64,000 bases of DNA from Dallia pectoralis (taxonomy: Eukaryota > Chordata > Actinopteri > Esociformes > Umbridae): the NCBI GenBank assembly GCA_029465975.1, contig CM055744.1, positions 434,001-498,000 on the forward strand. The letters are read 5' to 3'. Both the position numbers and the translations under genes were made by a program. The notes beneath the pieces are model-generated. The model did no database searches. It saw only the letters and a list, made by a program, of their open reading frames with translations, and had not been told where the DNA came from. Of this stretch, positions 1 through 11,965 are shown in pieces (the stretch's first letter is position 1; each line of letters opens with the position of its first letter).

Positions 1-619
1 TTGCAACTTTTAGTTTTATTAGTGGCTGTTTCTAGTGTAAAGAAATTCCAGACTGCAGACATAATTGTTAAGTTCACTAGACATAGGCTGTATATTTCCA
101 GTCTACCCTTCATCTGCAATATTTGATACTATATCTCTGTAAATGTGTTGGTGTATGCTTAATTTATATAATCAAGTTGTGAATAATAAGTGGTAAAACT
201 CTTTTCAGGTCTACCAAAATCAATTTACACAACTGTCATAGCCGTACTGAACTGATCCCTGTGAACCTGTTGCCCAAAAGCTTCTGAAATTAAAAAATCT
301 AAACTGTGACCTAGAAGGCGAACTATATGAATTTTAACTACACTGATTATGTGGCCAGGCTACCTCAGATATATTTTAGGGTACATTTATTGATGTGAAT
401 GTTGTACATCCTCTATTGTCCCCTGTATGTATTTTTCTCCTACTCATTATACATTGTTACTCTATATGCCTACTTATACTTACTTATGCCTACCTTGCAT
501 GAAAAAAAATTAACATTGGCCCTCTGCTGACACCTGGTGGGGAAATGAAAATATGGCTGTGTCAACAAATGTGGAACCAGTGAATGGGGTATTTAAGTAC
601 TTATTTTCATTCTGGACAG
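1..619 (+). other. RASSF1 intron (5' side of window)
   Basis: AT-rich sequence with no coding exon that I can support. It ends in the acceptor that opens the first visible RASSF1 exon at 620. The zinc-finger (C1) exons expected for the long RASSF1A form are not here and must lie upstream of the window. Confidence 0.7.
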
Positions 620-2570
620 GATGAACAGGTGGAATCAGGGAAGCAGCAGGAGCTGTCAGTCGCAGATATACAACAAAAGGTCAAGGAGTACAATGCCTTA
701 ATCAACAGCAACCTGTTCATGAACCTGGTGAGTGGAAACGCATTTCTTTCATGCATTTCTATTCAGTATTAACTTCCATATCACTCTAGCGACAGTGTCT
801 GTATAACCATGCTGTTACACTGTTGTGAGTGTGATGTTTTGAGTGTGTATTATTTAGTTCATTCATTGTTTTCAACAGAACAAAGATGGCTCCTACACTG
901 GCTTTATAAAGGTGCAGTTCAAGCTTGTACGGCCCGTGTCAGTTCCCCCACCAAGGAAAGGTACTGCAACACAGGATGATGCATGCAGGAAGACTGTGGG
1001 GGTGAAGCGTCGCACCTCTTTCTACCTGCCCAAGGATACATCCAAACACTTACACATCAGCTCACGCACACGCGCTCGGGAGGTCATCGAAGCCCTGCTG
1101 AAGAAGTTCACTGTGGTAGACAACCCTGGCAAATTTGCATTGTTTGAGCGCACTGAGCGCCATGGCCAAGGTACGCCTGACTATGTAAGCTGTTGCTTTG
1201 TGGTTGACTGTCTGCACTGACATCACACTGATAAATATGAAATTTGGTATCATTTTGATAAATACCAAGAGGTTTCTGATACCTTATTAATAGATACTAA
1301 GAAGTCCCTGGTATCACAATGGTAAATACTATGGGGTCATTGGTATCATAATAATTCATTCTCAGAGTTACAAGGCATCTGATGAATATTAAGATGTCGC
1401 TGTTATAACAGACATACTTTTAGGGCCCTGGCATCTCAGTGATAACTACCATGAGGTCCCTGGCATCTCAGTGATAACTACTATGAGGTCCCTGGCATCT
1501 CAGTGATAACTACCATGAGGTCCCTGGCATCTCAGTGATAACTACCATGAGGTCCCTGGCATCTCAGTGATAACTACTATGAGGTCCCTGGCATCTCAGT
1601 GATAACTACCATGAGGTCCCTGGCATCTCAGTGATAACTACCATGAGGCCCCTGGCATCTCAGTGATAACTACCATGAGGTCCCTGGCATCTCAGTGATA
1701 ACTACTATGAGGTCCCTGGCATCTCAGTGATAACTACCATGAGGTCCCTGGCATCTCAGTGATAACTACTATGAGGTCCCTGGCATCTCAGTGATAACTA
1801 CTATGAGGTCCCTGGCATCTCAGTGATAACTACCATGAGGTCCCTGGCATCTCAGTGATAACTACCATGAGGTCCCTGGCATCTCAGTGATAACTACTAT
1901 GAGGTCCCTGGCATCTCAGTGATAACTACTATGAGGTCCCTGGCATCTCAGTGATAACTACTATGAGGCCCCTGGCATCTCAGTGATAACTACTATGAGG
2001 CCCCTGGCATCTCAGTGATAACTACTAAGAGGTCCCTGGCATCTCAGTGATAACTACTAAGAGGTCCCTGGCATCTCAGTGATAACTACTAAGAGGTCCC
2101 CGGCTTAACATGATTAAATACTACACATTTATATTTAGTGTACAGTGCCATCAATTGAATCATTCCATTGTTTCCCTTTGTCTTTCTGTATTTCTCTCAG
2201 TGTTCCTACGTAAGCTGTCTGATGACGAGCATCCACTCTACCTGCGTCTCTATGCTGGACCAAATGAGAAAACACTCAGTTTGGTATTGAAGGAGAATGA
2301 GACTGGAGAAGTCAACGTGAGCGTTAAATGTTTGTGTCTGTCCCATCTCTAAACAATATATAATTCTGTGTCGCACACACCAATGCTTTTTTCTTCTCTG
2401 TCTAGTGGGATGCTTTTTCTATGCCAGAGCTAAAGAACTTTCTCTTCATGCTACAACGTGAGGAGGAGGAGCATGTCAAGCAAATAGTGCAGCGCCATGC
2501 TCTAGCCCGGACAAGGATGCTGGAGTTCCAAGCTGCCATTTCCGCCTCTGGTGGTTCCACACCTGGCTGA
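620..2570 (+). CDS. rassf1: RASSF1, Ras association domain family member 1 (3' four coding exons, partial)
   Basis: Exons 620-727, 879-1170, 2201-2316 and 2406-2570 (stop at 2568-2570) join in one frame to give 226 residues, with canonical GT-AG introns. Order: a linker with VKEYNALINSNLFMNL; then NKDGSYTGFIKVQ and the Ras-association domain from about RRTSFYLPKD to LVLKENETGEVN; then a C-terminal SARAH helix (WDAFSMPELKNFL, LQREEEEHVKQI). This matches the C-terminal two thirds of vertebrate RASSF1. From family knowledge it is a scaffold that binds Ras-like GTPases through RA and Hippo kinases MST1/2 through SARAH, and associates with microtubules. The start and C1 domain are outside the window. 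The serine aligned with human Ser131, an ATM site in an SQ motif, reads LSV here, so the SQ is absent. RASSF5 is less likely given the TUSC2 neighbour. Confidence 0.96.
1420..2106. repeat. 32-bp minisatellite in RASSF1 intron
   Basis: About 21 head-to-tail copies of a 32-bp unit around GAGGTCCCTGGCATCTCAGT. Starts at 1453 and 1485 confirm the period. Copies differ at a few positions (CTACC/CTACT, ATGAGG/AAGAGG), and the last three share the AAGAGG variant, suggesting local spread. The array fills most of the intron between 1170 and 2201 without touching the splice sites. Confidence 0.97.
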
Positions 2571-3620
2571 GAAACACCATCCATGTGGGTTGACCTCTAC
2601 CGCTGGCCGACAACCATCGGAAGATAACCAGTCACTGAATCCAATGATCTGATAGAACACAAATGGACACCTCCCTCAAAGGAGGAGACTGAAAGAGTGA
2701 ATGAGAGCAACAGGGCGCGTGAGACCGAGAGGGAAAGCGTGTGTGAGTGTGAGAGATCAGAAGTGCCTTACACCTGAAGAGTCTAATGTGCCTTTTTTAT
2801 AGAGAGAGAATGAAAATTGAGAGTGTCTATGTGAGACCATGTGAAACTTTGGCTTATGAGAGAGTGGCTAGGTCCAGTACTGCCTAATGGGGGTGCCATT
2901 TGGCTATACTGCGACAGCAAACTGATTTGTAATGTTTCTCACTATTCTTGCTAGCAGGGCCTTATAGATTAAATCTTGTATAGCCTTTAGATGACAGTCA
3001 GCAATGTTTTTGAGACATGGATAACTTTTTCGTTGCCAATAATGCTATTGTTTGGGTATAATGACTAAACTTGTACTTGAGTTAAGTCTAGTCATAAAAT
3101 CCTGCATTAGGGTAGCCAAAAATCGGAAGGAAAATGTTGATACTTTATGCTTAATTATCTCCAGACCCTATGCTAGTCATTATCAAGTGATGGGCAATAT
3201 CAGCCAGGCTTCCCAACTTTCCATTTGACTCCAGTGACTGCCACATACATTCTGCACATCGGTCTTCAGATGGGTGTTACTATTTTTTTATGAGACTGAA
3301 TGGGTACCTCCCAGGTGTTGGGAGTACTGAAAATGTCATTAAAGATGAATCCCCAAGGTCAATTTAATTGATTACGGAATCGTACTGATACTGATACACT
3401 TTTTATGGAATGTTATACTTGTATTGTTGGTTTGGTTCAGGTCCTTTGTTGGATTCTGTAACTGTTAAAGCAACCACAAACTGAGAGGTTCTTGTCTATA
3501 CTTTTGTCAATGTAACATTTCATCTGTTACATGGTCAGTTCCAAAATATTGTATTTAATATTAGTGTATGTGCACTATTCACATTAAATATTGTTTTCAC
3601 AAAATGTGAAGTTGGATTGT
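2571..3620 (+). other. RASSF1 3' UTR and flank
   Basis: No ORF of interest follows the stop. A purine-rich tract with GAGAG motifs covers about 2690-2870. A possible poly(A) signal ATTAAA lies near 3583, followed by a T/G-rich stretch, so the transcript may end near 3600. This is inferred from sequence alone. Confidence 0.5.
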
Positions 3621-3799
3621 TGTTGTGCTGTAGTGAAATTTTGTCATCTAAAAGTCATTTACACATCTAATGTTAAACATGTAAATTGGTTTCTCAGTGG
3701 TAGGGGTATTCAATGGGATGCATTGTTTACCATAAAGAAGCACTGTTTAGAATCCTGCCCTTAAACAATAACACAGCAAGGGTAGTACTGTAACAGTGT

Positions 3800-4490
3800 A
3801 AAGAAAGTTTTTTAAAATCTCCCTAGATGATCTCATCTGTCTCTTTGGAAGTCCCTTCATACAAATACCTTGGAATTTGGATTCACAGTGACCTTTTATT
3901 TACAACTCTGTCTTTTCCTGAGAGAACAGGAGACAAATTGTTCAGTCAACTTTCATACTTGTCCTGGACAATGGTGATACACTATACAAAAATGCGTCTG
4001 CTTCAAATCTGAAGTTGCTTGCCTCTGTTTATCATCATACCCTGCATTTTATTACTTCAGACAGTTATATATAATACACATCACTGCATCCTATACAAGA
4101 AAGTTGTGTAGATGTATTACTCTATTTTTGTATACAAGGCCCTACTCCACAGGCTTCCAGGATTTTAACATTACTGTTCACACCTAGATCTTCTGGATTC
4201 AACACTAGATCTCAGAGTTGGATAGTACAACAAACACCTTTAGTAACAACTGAACTGTAGTTCTGCCTTCTCTTTTAAAGCACCTCATCTGTGGAATAAT
4301 ATTTAATTAGTGTTTTATTAGGGTTCCTTGTTGTGCATGGGTCAATAAAAAATGTATGTTTTAAGAAAGAACTGTGTTGTTTCAATTGACTGAGATGGTT
4401 ATTCTAAGTGCGTCACCTAATTGTCCTCATTTTTGTATTTGTGAGTTTATGTTCCCAGGGTCTCCCTGGATAAATAAAAGTTAAATAAAA
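3800..4490 (+). mobile_element. Truncated non-LTR retrotransposon (LINE) 3' end
   Basis: Residues near 3827-3890 read SLEVPSYKYLGIWI, a motif typical of the C-terminal part of fish CR1/L2-type reverse transcriptases, followed by frame breaks. The segment ends in a tail CCCTGGATAAATAAAAGTTA near 4460-4485. The same tail and upstream text recur at 45,075-45,450 and 55,145-55,510, so three 3' ends of one family are present. It is a dead copy between RASSF1 and TUSC2. The clade assignment is from memory. Confidence 0.7.
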
Positions 4491-4750
4491 TTATTTTTAT
4501 AATGATTATACTTACATACTATATTTTTTTTGCTACAGATGTCTAGTCACTGTTGCTTGTTATGCTGATACTATTAATGCTGCTCATAGGAACACTTCCT
4601 ATCCTGGCAGTAATGGGCATAGACACTATTGTTTGGCCTGGGATGGCGTTAATGCGGTATAGGAGGATGCTAGGGATGGACAGAAAAACGTTTTGACAAG
4701 CAAACAAACAACTCGCAGGATTCTCGATTTCCCCGGGTACGTGTACCTGA

Positions 4751-4802
4751 CAAACGCTAGAACGGTCAGTAACCAGCCGGATCACGTCCGTTCTAGCGTT
4801 TG
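4751..4802. repeat. Perfect 15-bp inverted repeat (hairpin)
   Basis: Arms CAAACGCTAGAACGG (4751-4765) and its exact reverse complement (4788-4802) surround a 22-nt spacer. It lies about 1 kb upstream of the TUSC2 start. It could be the remnant of a short inverted-repeat element or a structured regulatory site; the sequence alone does not decide. Confidence 0.85.
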
Positions 4803-5012
4803 ACCAGACGTCACTTAATGTTATGCTTGTTTTGGACCTGTGTATAGCTAGCTAACTAGCTAGTTATCTAATAAGAAAACAGTCCATTAATAAACACTAC
4901 GTACACTAAACGGATAATTAAATTATCACTGAATATTGGTCAGTACATACTTCGCTTTCGTAAGTGCTGTTTTTAGCTAATTGAGATAACGTCAGCTACA
5001 ACTGATGCTTGC

Positions 5013-5487
5013 TAAGCTAGTTAGTTATGCTACCGTAGTTAGTTGGACATGTAACGGTTAGTACTAGGCTAGTTAGCTATGCTACAGTAGTTAGTTGGCC
5101 ATGTAACGGTTAGTACTAGGCTAGTTAGCTATGCTACAGTAGTTACTTGGCCATGTAACGGTTAGTACTAGGCTAGTTAGCTATGCTACAGTAGTTAGTT
5201 GGCCATGTAACGGTTAGTACTAGGCTAGTTAGCTATGCTACAGTAGTTACTTGGCCATGTAACGGTTAGTACTAGGCTAGTTAGCTATGCTACAGTAGTT
5301 AGTTGGCCATGTAACGGTTAGTACTACGCTAGTTGGCTATGCTACAGTAGTTAGTTGGCCATGTAACGGTTAGTACTACGCTAGTTGGCTATGCTACAGT
5401 AGTTAGTTGGCCATGTAACGGTTAGTACTAGGCTAGTTAGCTATGCTACAGTAGTTAGTTGGCCATGTAACGGTTAGTACTAGGCTG
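5013..5487. repeat. 52-bp minisatellite upstream of TUSC2
   Basis: About nine tandem copies of a 52-bp unit containing GGCCATGTAACGGTTAGTAC and GCTAGTTAGCTATGCTAC. TAGG marks at 5065 and 5117 give the period. Units differ by AGTTAGTT/AGTTACTT and TTAGC/TTGGC. It lies 400-850 bp before the TUSC2 start codon, probably in the promoter or first intron. Confidence 0.96.
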
Positions 5488-5860
5488 TCATTGCAAAAGG
5501 ACAGAGAACTAGGATAGAATGCTAGCGTTAGTTAGCTTTGGTTGATAACATTATCGGGTTAAACGGTTTACTACTACTATGTAGCAAACAACTAGCTAAC
5601 TGCAATGTATCTCATTGTGTGAATAAATGCAAGCTATCTCATTGGTTGAATAACATTTTATGTTCACATATTTAGCAAGCTGGTTACACGGTTTAGGTAT
5701 AGTTAACGACGTTTGGTCGGCAGATTATTACTATGTAGTTACTTATGGCTCTCTTGTTTTCAGATCGAAAGCAGTAGAAAACTGACTGGCTTGCTGCCCA
5801 GGTGACGTACTCGTTGTCTAGGGGGTTATCTGTCAGAGGGGAAATGTCCCATCAATAAAC

Positions 5861-6390
5861 ATGGGTGGCAGTGGATCCAAGGTGAAAGGTGCTTGGCCAT
5901 TTGCTGGTTCAGGTGCTGGAGGTGATTTAGGAAGTGAGGGACAAGAAGAGCAGGCTGTGGCCCGACTCAAAGGGACCAGAAAACCAACTCCATTTATTTT
6001 CACCAGGCGGAGGTAAAAAAAAAAAAGCATGTGCCTTGTGTATTCCATCTGCCACATCCTAATTTTGTGAATTTTCTTCATTTGGGGTTGTGTTGATAGT
6101 TCTCTTTACTATGACGAGGACGGAGACTTGGCTCACGAGTTCTATGAAGAGACTGTGGTGACAAAAGATGGCCGTAAGAGATCCAAGCTGAAGAGGATTC
6201 AGAAGAACCTCATACCTCAGGTGAGTTGTTTAGACAATAGCACTGTGTTGGAAAATTTTCCATTTACCCATAGGTGTGTTTTAGAATGATTAATTAATGT
6301 GTGGGTATTGTTGTCTGTTTACAGGGAATTGTGAAGCTAAACCACCCCCAGATCCATGTAGATTTCCCTGTCATCCTCTGTGAGGTGTGA
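5861..6390 (+). CDS. tusc2: TUSC2 (FUS1), small myristoylated tumour-suppressor protein, complete
   Basis: Coding exons 5861-6012, 6100-6220 and 6325-6390 join in frame to 112 residues; human TUSC2 has 110. The start MGGSGSKVKG fits an N-myristoylation signal at Gly2. The conserved core FTRRSSLYYDEDGDLAHEFY, the segment ETVVTKDGRKRSKLKRIQKN, and the end GIVKLNHPQIHVDFPVILCEV leave little doubt about identity. From family knowledge it is a membrane-attached, largely mitochondrial protein linked to calcium handling and apoptosis. A good acceptor at 5762-5763 (pyrimidine-rich then CAG) suggests the first coding exon begins at 5764 with 97 nt of 5' UTR, so an untranslated exon lies further upstream. 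The variable part is residues 11-40, between the N terminus and FTRR. Confidence 0.98.
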
Positions 6391-6587
6391 ATCACTCTAT
6401 ACTGATTTAACATGAAAAATACACATTAGTCCACTCCACATTACAACTGCTCGATCCTGAAATATGTCTCTCAGAGAATTGATGGACATCTGTCGACACT
6501 CCAAAGGACAGACCACAGAACTTTGTTGCAGGAAGAAAGAAGGGGGGTAGGGTAGATACTTTGGTAAAAGATAAATTGAGTTCAGTT

Positions 6588-6592
6588 CTGTC

Positions 6593-6627
<35 letters not shown>
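6588..6627. repeat. (TG)n microsatellite
   Basis: Uninterrupted TG dinucleotides preceded by three TCTG units, 200 bp past the TUSC2 stop, in the presumed 3' UTR or flank. Confidence 0.97.
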
Positions 6628-6629
<2 letters not shown>

Positions 6630-6631
<2 letters not shown>

Positions 6632-8400
6632 GGTAACATACAGTATAAAGACCAAGTGTATATGTTGACCAAGTTCATAATATTAACTTATCTCAGTCTG
6701 CCTATGTGATTGGAGTCCAGACCTGCACTAGTGAATTTGTAAAGTCAATTAATTAAAGAAAACCTGTCTGTGTTGGAAATACTTGAATAAATGATGTTCC
6801 AAGCTGAAACACTGTTTAGGCAATAATAACATAGGTCTGGCTTACGGCATTAACAGGCCTCTGGTCCTTCTAAGTGTGTGGAATGTGGGTGGGTGTGTTT
6901 CAGGGTTAAAGGTCAGGCATTGATGTATTCTGTTTTGCTTAACAAGTCAATCTGCAGAGAAGTTGCCATAACATGTGAGCCTTTAAGCAGTTTGTTTGTG
7001 AATGAGATAATGGGCATGTTGAGGATTTTTTTTAAATTATTTTTCAAATAAAGCATTTTGTCACATGCTCCACAATTTTAAATGGTAGCCTGTGTGGGTA
7101 AGATACAGAGTACAGTCGTATGGTCTCTTTGGTTTCCTGACTGTATGATTGAGTTGACAGGGTGTGTGTTTCCAGTTCCCCACATTGTTATCACTTCCTG
7201 GAGGTGCCTAATGATGTAATGTCAGAGGGAAGATCACAAGATGGAGGGAACCACCCCATTTCTCTTCCTTTACTCAGGTGAGTCGGCTGAGCTAGGAGAA
7301 CAAACAGCGGAACGGCATCCTGGATGAGGCGTCTCTTCCAGGAATTGTGTTCAATTATGTGCATTAGAAATGTTATATCACAAAATATATTTATTTTGTT
7401 GGCCTTGTCTTGTAATTGAACATGTCAACGGTTCCAATGTCAGTGTACTCGGGAGTGCATCCATTATGTTGGCAACATTACACTGCCAATGGCAGCCATC
7501 ACAGAGGGGTGACATCTGCATGCCAGATGCCTGTGTATGGACAAAGTTGACATTCTACTTGTGCTTTCAGCAGTTGCTAAAATAAGAATACAAATCTGAT
7601 TTCAATCAAAGGTTTAGGACAAACTAGTGTTTAACCGTCAATGATATACAGTATATTCAGTTAAAAACAGTAAAAAAAAAAATCATTGTAGATTTTAAGA
7701 CCATTGTCAGAAGTTTACCCACTAATTAAATGTACCCCCCTACACTGCTAAAAGTACAGTTCATTTCGCCACTCCCCTCTACTTTGGAACTGAAGCGCTC
7801 TAGTCTCAAACTGGTGTAGTTGGGCAGGCATGGACAATCTCGTTTAAATTATTATTTAAGTAATAATACTTGCGTGTGCGACAAATTATATAACAATGTG
7901 TTGTTTTTTTGGGTCATTTTAAAGTTGTTTTTGGAAGAAGTTCCTTTCGTTAATTTTTTATCCAATTTCTTGAGGAAAGCGGACCGAATATTTTTGAAAG
8001 TCTCCCGATTTTGCTATAAAAGGTATGTTACTGTATGTTTTTTGTAATATTTTCCTCTAACGAACTCCTGCGCAAAAGATGGGTGTTCCGCACAGCAACA
8101 GTTTAATTTTTCTGGTTTTCGGGTGGTAAATCTGTTTTCCCATTAAACTGATTACATTCAGAAGCCGATATATATTAAATAATGCCTTTTTTTCACCACT
8201 GGTTTTTGAGCCAGCTTCTTGTGCATTGTTCATATTTCCTTACATGACTAAAATCTGATTATTTAAACCCAGTGTATGTCTTGTGTGCCTTTCACTCTTC
8301 ATTAATACCTTTCTAGGGATGAACATTTATTGATTATAAATCAAATTAAGACATGATGTTCAGTATTTGTTTACATTAGCCATATGTTCATTCTCTTTAC
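6630..8400 (+). other. TUSC2-HYAL2 intergenic region with possible HYAL2 promoter
   Basis: No coding exon seen. A TATAAA at 8015-8020 is followed directly by AAGGTATGT, which would make a good splice donor. An untranslated first HYAL2 exon ending near 8021 would pair with the acceptor at 8400-8402, in which case the TATAAA belongs to the exon and not to a promoter. Both readings are inferences. Confidence 0.35.
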
Positions 8401-8448
8401 AGGACAGGAGAGCAGAGAGTGAAAAGACATTTTCTCACCACTGAAGTC

Positions 8449-10505
8449 ATGTTACATTGGACGGTACTGGCATATTGGAAGGTTTTGATGTTGGCGACAC
8501 TTACATGGGAATGCTTCTGTGATAAGGAACTGAAGCCCACAAGATGGCCACTATATCCCCAAAAGCCTTTGGTTCTGGTCTGGAATGCTCCGACAGAAGA
8601 ATGCCCTACACGGCACAGCATTTCATTTCAACGGAACCAGTTCCAGATTGTGGCATCTCCCAACGAAGGCTTTGTCCGCCAGAACCTCACCATATTTTAC
8701 AAGGACCGCTTGGGCTTGTACCCCTACTATGATAAGCCTGATGGTACTGCCATTAACGGTGGGCTTCCACAGGTTGCCAGTCTCACCCAGCACCTTGAGA
8801 AGATGTCGAACAGTATTCAGTATTACATACGGGAAGCAGAGGCGAAAGGACTGGCAGTTATTGACTGGGAGGAGTGGAGACCACTGTGGATTCGCAACTG
8901 GGACGTCAAGAATGTGTACCGCATCTGGTCGAGGCAGCTGGTGGCCCAGAAGAACCCAACCTGGCCCTCAGAGCGTGTGGCTAAGGTGGCCCAGCAAGAG
9001 TTTGAGATGTCGGCCCGGAAGTTTATGCTGGAGACCCTAAGGCTGGCCAAGAGCCTAAGGCCCAACCAACTCTGGGGTTTCTACCTGTACCCAGACTGCT
9101 ACAACCATGACTACATGATCACTCTGGAGAACTACACCGGCAGCTGCCCAGACGTGGAGGTGGCCCGAAATGAAAAGCTGAAATGGCTTTGGACTGAGAG
9201 CACGGCCCTGTTTCCTTCTGTCTACATGGGCACTACGCTACGCTCTTCTTCCTCGGGGCGGCAGTTTGTCCGTAACCGGGTAAAGGAGGGGATGCGTCTG
9301 GCATCAAGCACAGAGGGGTTGGCACGTCCTGTCTTTGTCTACGCCAAGCCCACTTATGTCAACGAACTGGAGCTGTTGACTGAGGTGAGAGGCTGCTTCA
9401 CTAACTGTCATCGCTATTTTATAAATAGATGTGATTTCCAACCACTCTTTTTTCTGCGGGTGTGTGTGCTCAATTGGGGCTACATGGATAAACTGTAATA
9501 CATTTTTTTATTGCTTTATGTATATCTTATCCTGTGACCCTGTTATCTGGGGTCTCTTTTGCCAACATCCCAGACTGGATATCCTCACCACAGTGTGCGC
9601 TGATAAGAGGCGGTCACTTACATAACAATACGTAGTGTATTAGGGCAAATTTCTGTTTCCATTATTTGACTTGTCCTGACTGTACACCGCTTTGTAATAA
9701 ATCGCCAATGATTTTTCCCCTTGCAGACCGACCTGATCTCCACCATCGGGGAGAGTGTAGCTTTGGGGGCGGCTGGCATCATCCTCTGGGGAGATCACAC
9801 GTTTGCAAGCAGCAAGGCAAGTGTCCACACAATAACTCACACGTATAAATCACTACACATCACATGAAGACCAACTCACAAGACAGTATAGCACACAGTA
9901 TAGCAGTTAGTTGTGACTCGCTCATTCAACTCTCGGCAGCTGACTGCGGCGTATTTTGGTAGCAGCTCAGTCTCCTATCTTTTCAGTTGCCACAGTGTAA
10001 GAGTGTTTGCACAGGAGGATCCTTGTAGATGTTAAAATTGGGAGCAACATTGTGAACAATTAGAGAGTCACATAACTCGATCTTTGAACCCACTGTGTAT
10101 GTTTCTATCTAGGCCAGCTGCTACAGCCTGAATGAGTACCTTCGTGGCTCGCTTGGCCAGTACCTGCTCAACGTATCCACGGCAGCCGAGCTGTGCAGCC
10201 AGACACTGTGCAACTCGTGGGGACGCTGCCTCCGCCGGCACTCCGACACTGACACCTACCTCCACCTCAGCTCCCACAGCCACAGCATAGTTGCACTGGC
10301 AAATGGCACACTCAAGGTTCTAGGTCAACTCAGCGAAGACGAGGCCACAGGCTTCCGGAGGGACTTCAGATGCCAGTGCTATGCTGGCTACAAGGGGGAA
10401 GGCTGCAGGCAGAGAGACCCTCTACAGCAAAAAGGAAACGCAGCTCCATTCGTAAATTTGTGGGGGAGCTGTGTAATACTACTGCTCGTCACACTGTTGT
10501 TCTGA
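8449..10505 (+). CDS. hyal2: HYAL2, GPI-anchored hyaluronidase, complete
   Basis: Exons 8449-9384, 9727-9816 and 10113-10505 give 472 residues (human HYAL2: 473). The first ATG after the acceptor near 8402 is at 8449 and begins a hydrophobic signal peptide. Glycosyl hydrolase family 56 features: NAPTEECP near the start, ASPNEGFVRQNLTIFYKDRLGLYP, and the catalytic VIDWEEWRPLW with Asp139 and Glu141. Then WGFYLYPDCYNHDY, ARNEKLKWLWTESTALFPSVY, and a C-terminal EGF-like region (CSQTLCNSWGRC, FRCQCYAGYKGEGC). The last 20 or so residues (LWGSCVILLLVTLLF) form a hydrophobic tail fitting GPI attachment. From family knowledge it cleaves long hyaluronan into intermediate fragments at the cell surface. 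Intron 2 has a GC donor (AAG|GCAAGT). SELKPT-like text after the signal and the DCYNHDY motif favour HYAL2 over its paralogues. Confidence 0.96.
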
Positions 10506-10866
10506 GCACATCGAAGCGCGCCAATGCAGCTACGCTTAGTGGATCAATTTTGTACTGTTAGAAAGCAATCCATGCACACAGACATGACATGCTGACTTTA
10601 AGGCAGCGTTCTTGCTGTGGTCCAGATTGCTCTTTGGTTAGTGAGTCAACACTATGGAACTACAAGCGTTTCGCGCTTTATGTGTTTTCTTTTTTTTAGA
10701 CATCAGAGAGTTTGCTGGAAATCACTGTTTACATTGCTCTCTTTATTGCTGTTTCCTTCCCACCTCCATTCCCTCTTTTGCCCTCTCCCCTTCTCTGTTG
10801 TTTTATCATGGATGCCGAGTCATTGTTTTAACTTGGAAAGTCGTTTTTTTGATGTATGTGAAGGGT
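10506..10866 (+). other. HYAL2 3' UTR and flank
   Basis: T- and C-rich sequence without a supported gene. Short ORFs here have no recognisable motif. It ends at a hAT-type MITE. Confidence 0.5.
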
Positions 10867-10874
10867 TGTGTGTG

Positions 10875-11329
10875 CAGGGGCGGACTGGCCATCTGTGTGA
10901 TCTGCAGTCATCACCTGTTTTTCCCCCCACTAACCAGTTTCACTGTAATTAAATCAAATAGCGCAATTGCGACTTATAACAAACAGCTGCTACTCGCCTT
11001 ACAATAAGGAAATCCCTGTTTGGAGTAGTGGTTAGTGAGCTCGGTTGCAGAGCCAGAGGGCGCTGATTTCGATTCCCCCCACCAGATGCCACAATATATC
11101 TGTTGAAATAGTTTTTAAGCTTTTATTTTCTGAATTCTATTTTTGGCCATGTGTATGATGTAGTTAAAACAACTAAACTTCAACATTTTAGCTGTAAAAT
11201 GCCACATGCAGTATAGCTAATATTAAGAAATATGTTGTGCTTTTACTTTTAAAAAGTTTCCGCGCACCGATTGCTTTGGCCGGGCCTAGTCAAAGTCCAG
11301 GGCCGTTTTTTAGTCCCAGTCCGTCCCTG
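10875..11329. mobile_element. hAT-type MITE with CAGGG/CCCTG ends
   Basis: The left end CAGGGGCGGACTGG and the right end CCAGTCCGTCCCTG are imperfect inverted repeats. TGTGTGTG flanks both sides (10867-10874 and 11330-11337), fitting an 8-bp hAT duplication, though a pre-existing TG run could imitate it. There is no transposase. An internal stretch at 11,025-11,080 (TAGTGGTTAGTGAGCTCGGT and GATTTCGATTCC) resembles tRNA-type A and B boxes. Confidence 0.75.
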
Positions 11330-11965
11330 TGTGTGTGTGCCAAAATGGGCCGTCTGCATTTCTTTATAAGAATATAAAATATTGTTTATAGTGCCTTGAC
11401 CCTGCAATGTTCATCTTGAGGTAAAAAAAATTTGCCAGACACACGACTACTGTTTTCCTCTTAAATGTGTACTGTGTTTTAACCACCCAAAATAAATCAC
11501 AGACAATACAATTTTAGATTTCAATCACTCATGATGATGATACATGATGATACAAAGAAACAGTTAGAATTACACTACAATGTTAGTTGTTGGTGTTCTG
11601 GTTTATTAATGTTTATTTTACTGTTCAACAGACTGTTATAGATCTATGTATACAATACTCAGTAGACCTTGATCTATAATACAAAGTTTCTGGGACTGCA
11701 TTTGCCTGGCACAACATGTTACTTAAAGGACTACCCGTTCACTCTATAATTGTTAGGTACTGCTGGCCAAAAGTTATTTTCAACTCTTTTAAGTCTTTAG
11801 CAATAACAGTTTTCAGGAAGTTAAGAGATTACCTAAAATTATGGAACGACAGTGCTGAAGAGAATTCCGGATATATCTTTAAACCCATCCTTGTTGGTCG
11901 ACAACATGATATCCACAGGTTTTAGGATGAAAATAGAATGTTGCTAAGGCATTGACTTAACCTTA

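Noticed and set aside
4543..4785. 80-codon minus-strand ORF upstream of TUSC2
   Set aside because: No motif, no splice context, and it overlaps a hairpin.
8419..8448. Earlier in-frame start for HYAL2
   Set aside because: The codon at 8419 is GTG; the first ATG in frame after the acceptor is 8449 and begins a good signal peptide.
11025..11085. tRNA gene
   Set aside because: Box A- and B-like text is present but no cloverleaf or terminator fits; it lies inside a hAT-type MITE.
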